Shown here piece after piece: positions 54,789-64,000 of a stretch of 64,000 bases of DNA. Every line of letters begins with the position of its first letter. Positions within the stretch are counted from its first letter, which is position 1. This DNA comes from Chlorophyllum brunneum (lineage: Eukaryota; Basidiomycota; Agaricomycetes; Agaricales; Agaricaceae): positions 4,092,001 to 4,156,000 of the forward strand of contig OY756139.1 in NCBI GenBank assembly GCA_963576785.1. The letters run 5' to 3'. Under the pieces are notes generated by a model, which had not been told where the DNA came from, ran no database searches, and saw only the letters and a program-made list of their open reading frames with translations. Made by a program: the position numbers and the translations under genes.

Positions 54789-55273
54789 TTTTTTTATTTT
54801 ATTTATTTTTATTTTATTTTATTTTATTTTTTAATTCAACAATTTATAATGTAGTGCTCAATTGCAGTCCGCATGTACATACATACAAAGGCAGAACATA
54901 CAGAATGTTTGGAGCAAGGAAAGTAAACTACTTGTAAACTAACCCCACAAAACTTGATGCCATCTAGTGCGTACACTAGAGAGATGTTTGGTACCTAGGT
55001 TGATCATTGGGAAAAAGGGAGGGAGAGGAAATCGGAGAGAAAGAGAGTGAGAGAGAGAAATTGATAGAGAGAAACTATTGACTTGCAAACACAAGGGGGA
55101 ACAATGAATGGTACTAGCGAGTGGAGGGGCATTTTGCCCAGACACCATGGGAAGGATGAATTTTTTAATGAAAACTACATAGAATAGTAGATGAGCGAGG
55201 GGAAAGAAGATAGAGAAATGAAGTTGAAATCCATAACTGGGAGAGCATAAGGAAAAAGAAAAGAAGAAAGGAC

Positions 55274-58200
55274 TCACGCAGGCACAGACCTGAACCTCTG
55301 ATGGACTTGACGACAATGTAACAGGGGTATTGAACTGGCGCAGATACGAGGGCGATCAGGTTCTGGGGGGAAGCTGAATGTGGTGGGGTTGCAATGCAAG
55401 AAGTTGACAAATGTCTTGATGGTGTCGACGCCAAAGTGATGATTGAAGGTGTTACAACAATAGAGAATGTGCAACCTAGTCTGGACTATTTGATTGGTGC
55501 AGTGGTGGCAAGATAGATCCTTGTTAGGGAAGAACCAAAGTCAGTATTCACCAATCAGGGCATGGCATAAAATAGCTCAACATGCTCTTGCAAAGAGCTG
55601 TGGCTGGTAACCGCATTCTCGTATCCAAGGACCGGACTTGATGTGCAACAGTAAAGCAGAAGCCCCATTTGCTTGCACTGGGAGGTGGAGGAAGGAGCTA
55701 CCACTGTTGGCAGGAGTGCAGCAAGCAGTCAAGTAGGAGCCTGGAGGCTGCGAGAGAGTTGGTGAACACATGAATGTGTTCAACCTGGTCATAGTCATCA
55801 GTGGTGAGTACTTTGGTGATACCTAGGTACTGCGCGACCAGTTCTGTGTCAGTTGACGTTGTTCCACTGAGCCTCTTCATGATAGAGTTCCCTCTGTCTA
55901 AATGTCAAATAGTGGCTGCCACTGTGAACTGGCTAGCAAGTGGATTGGGGTTGGGGTGGACTGAGCTGTCCATGCCAATAATGATGGACTTGAAGTCCGT
56001 CATCGCATTTGTTGTAACATTGTCCCAAAGTGTCTTTGAGAGGTGGGGGTTGTCCCGGTTGAATCCTATAAAAGATACATTAGTGGGGAAATGGTCAAGT
56101 AACCTACGTCCAGGCCAGAGAGATTTAGAAACAGAGTTAAAATGTTCTATATACCAAGTCTCGGGGGTGGGGCATGAAACATCCATCACAGCTCCAAGTG
56201 TCTTCTTCTTCTGAATCTCCATGAAATTCTTGATGTGAAGTTGGTGCAGGGAAGAATGGTACTCCTTCGTCAATCTTGCCAGTGTGTGTTCATCATCCAA
56301 CGTGTGAAGCCTTGACATTTGTCATTCAGCCAACTTTCAGAGATGGAGCTTGATGGGCATGAGCCCCGCAAGGGACTCCACGCCACCAGTGGGAGATGTT
56401 CGGAAGGCCCCGGTAATCCAAAGGGCTGCCCATTGCTGCATTTTGTTGAGGATTTCACAAGTCCCTTTTGTTCGTGACTTATTGTGAAACCATAATCGGT
56501 ATCCGTATGTTGCCACTGGTACAACACACGAACGGTACAGTAGTCTTTTGTTGCTAGGGGACAGACCACATATGGAGTTTCCTAGCATTTTCATCGCCTT
56601 GATCGAGGATATCGCCTTGGCGGAATAGTAGTGGACATGCTCCTTGAAGGTTAATGTCCTGTCAAAGTAGAAACCAAGGTAATGCCAGTGGGTTTTTGGC
56701 TTGAGGGGGGTACAACCAGTGAATGGGGGAGATCCCAAATTGATAGAGGGATTGGAGTCCTGTCTTGCATGCATGAAGTGAAAGACTTTGGACTTGCTGT
56801 GTTCGATCACTAGGCCAAATTCATTCATGAGCCATTCCATTTTGCAGTACATGTGTTGGAGTATTTTGACATTCCTTTCGAGGGATGGGGATTGAGCGAC
56901 AAGAGTACTATCATCCACAAATGATAGGACGTCAAAGTCCCATTTGTCATGGTGTTCCTCCATACGTACATCGAATATTTGAAGGAGGGGGGCAAGATAA
57001 AGAGCAGATAGAATAGGGCTAAGGGCCAAGCCTTGTCCTACTCCAACTGTTGCGTTGAATTCAGGGGAGCTTTTGTTGTTCCACAGGTAGGTAGTGCGGC
57101 GTTCTTTGAGATAATTATTGAAGAAACCCGCGATTTGAGGAGGAAATCCTTGCCAAGTGAGGATGTTGGTAAGGAGGTTGTGGTTGAGGGAAGGGAAGAA
57201 TTGGGCGACATCAAATGCGAGCACCGATATTTTCTTCTTCTTTGTCCAAGCTCCCCTGATAATGTGGGTGATAAAGAGGCCTGTGTCTTCGGTGGACCTT
57301 TGTCAGATAGCTCCCAGTTGATGAGGGTGGAGAACTTTGAACTTCACTGCCTTGAATTGGAGTTGTTTGGCCAACATCTTTTCTATTAGTTTGCCGAGCA
57401 TATTGAGGAGGACAATTGGTCAAAAGGCCTTTGGGGTGGAGTAGTCGGGTTTGTTGGGTTTAGGGATGATTACCAATGTTGATTTTTTGAAGTGTGAGGG
57501 CCAGTGTCTGAGGGACAGGCACGCGCAGCTGATTCAGAGGAAGAGATTGGTGCAAGTATCGACGGCGACAATCTGCTTGAGGTGGGACCAGGATAAATGG
57601 TCGGGGCCAGGGGTGGAAGAATTCGAGGTATCCTTAAGTGATTCTCTCATTTCTAGGAGTGAGAAATCAACCCAAGTCCTATTCTCCATACTGATTGGTG
57701 GTGGAAGTTCTTCCAGGATTGCCACATTGACAGGTCTGTCTTGGGCCAAGTTATAGTGTTGGTCAAGGGCTGTCCATAGATTGTCCATGGTAAGACAAGG
57801 TCAACCATTGTGGTGAATGGCTTGGGTAGCCAGGAGAGCGCGTCCTTTTACCCATGGCATGAGATCCCATGGGCATTGATTATTGACCAAGATTTCTTGT
57901 ATCTTCTTGTCGAAATAGGCCCTTTTCATTTTCCTTGTGGTCTTCCAAAAGGTGTTCCATTTGTGTTTGTTCTTACGGTCTGCATAGTGAGTTGCGAGAG
58001 TCTCAGAGCATTCTACATTCTACCAGGTCTTAGACCTAGTGGTGATTTTGGTCTTCTTCACATTGTGGTTCCAGGACCTGTCAAATAAAACTCCCAATTT
58101 GGCAACAGCTCTCTCCAGCTCGTCTGCATTATTCATCGGCCAGTTCTTGTCGTTTATCCCCTCCGTGATATCCATCAGGAATTTGGTTTTCTCTTCCGAC

Positions 58201-59069
58201 TCTTTAGGAATTGTTAATCTTTCAATGACAACATCCATTTGCAGAATGGGAATTCTGATTATAAGGGGGGCGTGATCCGAATTGTATTGATTGCCTTCCT
58301 GGATAGCATGGGTGGGGATATATGGTAACACTCCCAATACAAACAACAGGTTGATGACTGTGTCTGGTAGGTTGGGGTCTGAAGTGTAGTGTGTTGGTTT
58401 GGCTGCAGATAGAATAGACCTCACCAAGTTGAGGGCTTTGGTGACCATGAGGAGATGGTCTGCACTTGCCAGATGTTGGTCCATTGAAGAGTCCCATAAC
58501 ACAGATCGGATATTGATGTCCCCGCCCAACAAGAGGAAGGGCGGGAGATCGAAAAGGCACTCCTCAAGGAAGTGGAGCACAGTGTTGTGACTGTCATTGT
58601 AAACATTCAACAGCAGTAGTTCTTCTCCTCCTGCAACAAGGGATATGCACAGGAGGTCTCGATGTTCTACGATGTCCTTTCTGATGGAAGGTCGGAGACA
58701 TTTGAGTCTCTTGTGAGCAAAAGCAAGAACTCGGGGAGTGGTACAATGATTGATATCAATTGTCCATTGAGGATGGCGCCGGTGTCCAACTTGGAGGACT
58801 TCTTCAGTGACAATTGGGTATGAAAGGAGCATCCAGTCTGGGTAGACTGGGCCTCCTATGAGGGGGGACCCGTCATTAGAGACGGGTGAAGGGATGTTGC
58901 AGAGGTATCTCCACAGGGGTTCTTGTATGAGGAGGAGGTCGACATTACCTCTACACGCAAGGACTGTCTCCATCACTCCATACAATCTTCCAACGTTGTG
59001 AGAGCAGACCTTCAACTCACTCAGAAACGAGTGGGGAGGCCTATCTTGATTGTCGGGTGTGTTATTCAT
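55274..59069 (-). pseudogene. LINE ORF2, right arm (endonuclease, RT with FVDD, RNase H)
   Basis: Endonuclease 58020-59069; RT with AFDVAQFFPSLNHNLL, GVGQGLALSPILSALYLAP and the catalytic FDVLSFVDDSTLVAQSPS (56337-57224); RNase H with IIIGMDSSVHPNPN, where the usual DGS is DSS, DTELVAQYLGI and HVFTNSLAASRLLL (FTD changed to FTN). A 260-bp deletion follows, then a zinc tail ending QRFRSVPA at 55274. Stops include TAG at 58018-58020 and the shared TGA (mirror of 48435). The RNase H changes hit catalytic Asp positions. Confidence 0.9.
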
Positions 59070-61245
59070 TGAGGGGGGTTAGTCTGGCTTCGACTAGCTG
59101 GGGATAATGAGGAGGGGGGCAATAGAACTCCTTTGTTAGCTCTTAATTCGAGCACTTTGTTTGCATGCCAGTCATGGTCAAATCGCTTCTTCCAAAACTG
59201 ACATTTGCGGTCAGTGGCAAGGTGGTCCTTGCCACAGTTAGAACACATAGCCTTGTGGGGGCATGGTTCTCCAGTGGGGGTGGCCACGATGGGCAGGTCC
59301 ACTTTGTCATTGCCCTTGCAGCAGTAGGCGAAGGCACAATGGTTGGCGGTGGAGTGGGGACCCTTGCAGTGAGCACAGGTGAACAGCCTTGCATGGCATT
59401 GGATGAGAGGATGGCCCCATCTGCAGCACTTGGCGCAGAACAGAACTCCTGGGTTGGCGATGGCCCTCCTGATGCAGAAGAGATACCCATAAATGTTGAG
59501 GAACTTGTCCTCAATCTTCGCGATATTGGACCCTGCCTTGGAGTCCCAGATTTCAAACCACACTGTGCAGGTGTCAGAGTGTTTAGAGTTGTGTCACACT
59601 CTTGGTTGCATCGCAAACTGTATGGCATCCGAGTGGATAGAATTCCAGATGCTGGTGATGACATCATCTTTGGTGAGGACCTGCCCTCGAGGTGTGATGT
59701 AACTGACATCCGTGACTTTCACAAACGATTTGGACTTGGGAAGGGAAATGTTGCCTGAGGTGATCCCTCCGAATTTCTCCTTGAGCCATGCCTTGACAAT
59801 ATCTAGCTCAGTAGGGGTCAACACCTCCAAGGTGTGGACCATAAGGCCCAGCTTACCCTGTGAGGCAGCGATGACCCTAGTCTTGGATTTCTCCGCTATA
59901 AGACAAATATTAAGGGAGTCAATGATGGCCCCGAAATTGGTGACGTTGGGCCCAGTGAGAAGGGGAATGATGACTTGCTTGCATGAGGGACCATTCAGCA
60001 TGGAGCAAATTACACCAGCTTTCTTAGCTGGCTTCTTGTTTGTGGGGGAGGAGGAGGAGAAGGCAGCATTGTACATTGCTACAACTTTCTCATGAGACAA
60101 TTCTGGGAACTTGCTCGCAAACTCTAGGAGTTTGAGCAGATTGCGCCCTGTGGAAGCAGGAGTGAAGGCAGAGTTCTTACCACCTTTGGCTGCAGCTGCA
60201 GTGTAGGAGGTTTTAACGCTTTCCTTGGGTTTCTCGGTATCCTTTGGGGGGGACACCGTATCTTTGGTGGTCTTGGCGGCCTTACCAGGCACAGGAGCAG
60301 AGTTTTTAACCCTCGGTTCGGTAATAGCAGGTTTTGTGGCCATTGATTTAGGTTTTTGGCCCCCACGCTTCTTATTGCAAATGACAGTCTTGAACTCCGC
60401 CTCAGTGATCATTTGCATGTCATCATTGGAGATGCCTGAATGAGTGACTTCATTGCCATCAGTGATACCCAGAGTAACAATGTGCTCAATGACCTCCATG
60501 CGGACATTGTCAGGTTTACGTGTGGGGGCTTTGGAAGCCATGCATCATAGGGGGGAAGTGTCTGGCTGAGGTGTTTCCTCAGCGCGGACAGTAATCTTAC
60601 CAAAATTGATCCCCATCCAACCAAGGAGATTGTTCTTCTGCTCGTCAATGGCAATCTTGAGCCATCCTGCTTTCATCAAGGTTCCCATTAAATCTGTGAA
60701 AGCTTGCCCAAATGCGAGCCCATTGTCGCCACTCATGTTATACAAACTGCAAGCCTTTACCCACTCGGCCAGCCTTCCAACTTCTCTCACAGCATTATCA
60801 TAGAACTCCTCCAGGCCACTGTTCTGTTCCACAGTGTCTTCTTCAACTACTTTGACTTTGGATGCCAACTCCTCTTCAACTTGGTCAGCCTAGTCCTTGT
60901 CGTCGTCCTTGCCCAAATAATAATGGTCATCTTCCAGCCTTATTCATTTGGATGATCAGTGGGCGGTCTTTTCCACATCACTATTGAGGGGGCCTGATGG
61001 CTGCAGGGGGGTTGATGGCACTCTGCTGAGGACCGACGGGGGAATGGTGTTGCTATAGGCTTGGTCGGTAGGAATGATGGGCCAGACATAGATGGCATCC
61101 TAGGGAATAGGATACCAGGAGGGGGCAGAGCTGGAGAGGCCGTGAAGATGGAGGGAGCTGGAACATGTGGTGTGTTCCCAAAGACATCCCCATTGCTGTT
61201 AGGCATAGGCTCTCTCAGGGAGAGATTAGAACATAGCACAGGCAT
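59066..61245 (-). pseudogene. LINE ORF1, right arm
   Basis: Exact mirror of 44495-46674, with the same stops, frameshift and zinc knuckles, and the same ATGA overlap with ORF2 (59066-59069). Confidence 0.85.
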
Positions 61246-61328
61246 TGTATATCCTCTGTACTGTAGACTAGTACCTTAAAATCGACTTTTGCAAATTGAT
61301 GGTGGTGGTACAAGTCAAAGAAGGGATG

Positions 61329-62208
61329 CACAAACAACACTCTCGTCACCATCGATCAACTATCTAATGTCACCCAGAATGGATAACCTGCTGCAGTCTA
61401 TGTTGAGCAATTCAAGAATATGTGTACCTGAGCTAAAATCACCTACGCAGAGACCAAAATCATATTCTTCATTAAAGGACTAGATCTGTATTACAAAAGG
61501 CTTGTCTACAGTCAGAACCCTGCCCTGAATGACATCAATGCTTGGTACACAGCCGCATGACATGCAGCAACAATGGCACACCTACAACAGAATTTTAGCT
61601 CAACAGGACATGTTTACTCAGTACAACATACCTCCCATCACTCAAAATATCACACTCCAAAAGCATCAAGTTTAATGTCTTATGCAAGATCTTACCAGCT
61701 GACTTAAAGAAGCAGTAACCCCCCAGTCTATGGTCCCATGGACGTTGACCACATCCCTGAGCAGCAGCTCAATAATCTTTACCCAATAGGAGAAGGATCT
61801 GACAAAGAAGGAGAAGAATCTGAGGAAGAAACATCATTAGACAATGATGAATATTCGAATGCAACTACCCAGCAAGTTGCCTGCATGACCACAAAACTTG
61901 CCACAGCCCAACTCAATGCTATCTTATCACCCAAACTCTGGAAGTTATACAACAAACAAAAATGTTTTACATGCAAATCTGCTAGACATTTCTCCAGAAA
62001 TTGCCTGCAACAAAGCCATGGAAAGAACTATGCTAGTATATCAAAGAATACTGCTTATAAGTCCAAATGCTTTGACCGAAGCAAGTGACAATTCAAGTCT
62101 ACCCAAATTGTGAATATAATGGAAGACACCTCTGATAAAGAAATAGAAGAACTTTTCAACATTGCAGATGGTCATCCCGACAAAGACCTAATTAAGTCTT
62201 TTGTCTAA
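61329..62208 (+). pseudogene. gag C-terminal part of element C, right copy
   Basis: Continues the capsid region after the LINE (QLSNVTQNG, FIKGLDLYYKRLV), then DVDHIPEQQ, an acidic stretch, CCHC knuckle KCFTCKSARHFSRNC (about 61960-62005), and TAA 62206-62208. Internal TAA and TGA stops. Confidence 0.87.
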
Positions 62209-64000
62209 AGAGACTAGCTACTGCATCTAGATCTCAAGCTATAAAGAAACCACATATTTCTTATTCAATGCCACAACATGATGACTACCCCTGACCTAAG
62301 CCACCTTGCAAACCTGACACTGAACAAATCACCACCATCAACATTGTTCCAAAGAACAATACTATCTATGTTCCAACTACCATCCACTTACCTAACACAA
62401 CTACTGAACACCTTGCTCTCCTAGATTCAGGAGCAGCTGGAAATTACATTGACCCATCTCTTATAGAATGATGGAACCTACCAACCTGTCCACTTGACAC
62501 ACCAGTCACCATCCTTAATACTGATGGAACCACCAATGGACAAGGACAAGCTACCTATGATGCTGTCCTTAGACTTACCATAGACAGACAACAAATGATT
62601 CTAAAACCAAGAATCATTGGACTAGGAATGCCACACCTAATCTTAGGAATGCCCTGGCTATTACAATTCAACCCAGAAGTCGATTGGTCAAGGAAAACTA
62701 TGAAATGGAGAACCCCATTTATCGACAACCCCCAGCTCAACTGCCTTGTCACCTCTATGGATGACAGTGCAAATGAAGCTGAACAAGTGAACCACATCTA
62801 TCTTGAACCTGCCACATTTGAAGAAATAAACTTCAAAGCCAATGCCTCCCAGTTTATTGCCCAGTAATATGGAGAGAAGAAAGAAACTGACCCTCTGAAA
62901 ATTGTACCAGCCGATTTTCATGACTACCTCAATATATTCAGTGAACAAGCTGCTTCATGATACCTACCCACTTGACCATGGGATCACAAAATCAAGATGA
63001 AAGAATCTTTTGAACCAAAAGCTGGACCTGCTTATCAACTATTACCCCAGGAGACCAATGAACTTGATAAATTCATTGAGAAGAACCTAGCCAAGGGATA
63101 TATTTGATGATTGAAATCACCTCTGACCTCACCTTTCTTCTTTGTAAGAAAGAAAGATGGAAAACTCCACCCATGTCAAGACTATTGATATCTCAATAGT
63201 CACACCATCAAGAATGTATACCCAATCCCACTCATTTCATCACTACTTGACAAACTTAAAGGATCAAATTGGTTTACCAAACTTGATGTATGTGCCAGAT
63301 ACAACAATATCTGTATCCAAAAAGACAATGAATGAAAAGCTGCATTCAGAACACCAAAAGGCCTATACGAGCCAACTATGATGTTCTTTGGGATGTGCAA
63401 CTCCCCAGCCACTTTCTAATCCATGATGGACCACATATTCCACCCCCTGATTGACAAAGGAGTCCTTGTATACATGGATGATATTCTCATACATGCCAAA
63501 ACACAAGAAGAACTCCAACACCTTACCTGTGAAGTATTAAAACTACTTTGAGAACATGATCTATTTCTCAAACCCAAGAAATATGAATTCAAGAAACAAT
63601 GCCTTGAGTACCTTGGTGCTATAATCTCCCCATCATCCATTGAAATGGATGCAGCCAAACTTGAAGGAATCAAGAATTGGCCAATACCCAAAATGACCTA
63701 CAATATGTGAAAATTTATTGGATTCTGTAACTTCTACAGAAGATTCATCAAGAATTATGCACAACATGCCATACTACTAAACTCTCTCATGTCCAAAAAC
63801 ATTAAATTCCATTGGACCAATGAGCACTAAACCACCTTCAGAAATGCTTCATGGAGAAGCCTATCTTGATTGTGCCAGATCCTGACAAACCTTTCGAAAT
63901 CAAAACCAACACTTCTGTATATGCCTCAGGAGCCATCCTTACCCAACATAATGATAATGGAGTAAAGCACCCAATTGCCTTTATCTCCAGAGCATTCAAC
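62209..64000 (+). pseudogene. pol of element C, right copy (PR-RT, cut by window)
   Basis: Protease LALLDSGAAGNYIDP (D-S-G at 62425-62433), RT with SPFFFVRKKDGKLHPC, MMFFGMCNSPATF, VYMDDILIHAKTQ (63471-63482) and GFCNFYRRFIKNYA, then the start of RNase H at the window edge. At least 11 TGA and 3 TAA stops but almost no frameshift. Several TGAs occupy conserved Arg positions (QDY*YLN, GYI**LKSP, M*KFIGF). Confidence 0.9.

Larger units (their letters stand above)
54789..61328 (-). mobile_element. Full-length LINE in element C gag, right copy
   Basis: 6.54 kb minus-strand LINE of the same family as LINE-1, with exact 15-bp duplication CACAAACAACACTCT (54774-54788 and 61329-61343) and a tail made of TTTTA repeats (54789-54835 on the plus strand). 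It has the catalytic RT region that LINE-1 lost but carries its own ~260-bp deletion between RNase H and zinc motif at about 55706. Its 5' 4.2 kb is the part copied into the left arm. Confidence 0.95.
54253..64000 (+). mobile_element. Ty3 retrotransposon C, right copy (5' part; runs off window)
   Basis: Plus-strand element: leader and gag N-terminus (54253-54788), LINE insertion, gag C-terminus and pol through RT and the start of RNase H. No LTR was recognised at 54253, where the sequence joins segment Y head to head. From 57105 it is the right arm of the inverted duplication. Confidence 0.88.
57105..64000. repeat. Right arm of the inverted duplication
   Basis: Mirror of 41740-48635. Here LINE sequence continues past the inner boundary (57104 downward) to its natural end, so this side looks like the source and the left arm like the derivative. 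Confidence 0.95.

Noticed and set aside
1..64000. CRISPR arrays, tRNA or rRNA genes
   Set aside because: No spaced short direct repeats and no recognisable tRNA or rRNA sequence were seen. The tRNA-Met match is only a primer-binding site.

Overview
This window looks like a transposon-dense, probably heterochromatic stretch of a filamentous basidiomycete (Agaricomycete-type) nuclear genome. The evidence is an intact multi-exon fungal-type (FunK1-like) protein kinase gene with 47-58 bp introns, a MAPR/DAP1-type gene with introns of the same size, chromodomain-carrying Ty3 elements, a Copia element, and LINEs that carry both an RNase H domain and C-terminal zinc-binding motifs. No bacterial, organellar or viral genome features were seen. 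Most of the DNA is nested mobile elements. Only two coding units are intact: the FunK1 kinase (21411-23983) and the pol gene of Ty3 element D (49970-53488).

Layout. 1-2280: 5' half of Ty3 element A (minus strand, pol cut by the window edge). 2316-2944: remnant of a MAPR-type haem-binding protein gene. 3206-15518: complete but decayed Ty3 element B with a GTCAC target duplication. B has itself been hit by a solo Copia LTR (4963-5574) and a 6.6 kb LINE (8520-15096), each with its own exact target duplication. B sits in a dead FunK1 copy. 15859-28322: relic host DNA, with an ORF1-only LINE (17198-19358) inside a cysteine-motif gene, one intact and two more decayed FunK1 genes, and a dead BBE-type FAD oxidase. 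28323-36036: a Copia LTR remnant followed by a complete but dead Copia element carrying an extra ~400-codon module between gag and protease. 36110-64000: a complex rearranged locus of Ty3 family C, another LINE, and element D.

The largest structural feature is an almost perfect inverted duplication. Position x in 41740-48635 matches position 105740-x in 57105-64000 on the other strand, and I found one base difference. The 8.5 kb centre holds the remainder of the right LINE, element D, and a patchwork of C-family pieces in mixed orientation. The right arm runs off the window.

Biology that stands out. (1) Ty3 family A/B/D appears to self-prime: the 12 nt just downstream of the 5' LTR are perfectly complementary to 12 nt inside the LTR that begin ~34 nt after a TATA box, as in Tf1. 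(2) All three Ty3 elements whose 3' half is visible (B, C, D) carry an unrecognised third ORF between the chromodomain and the 3' LTR. In B and D the pol stop overlaps a start codon as ATGA. (3) Decayed copies differ from young ones largely by CpG to TpG/CpA changes, and many long frames are broken almost only by TGA, several sitting where a related copy has CGA. Some of these TGAs are shared between independent LINE insertions.
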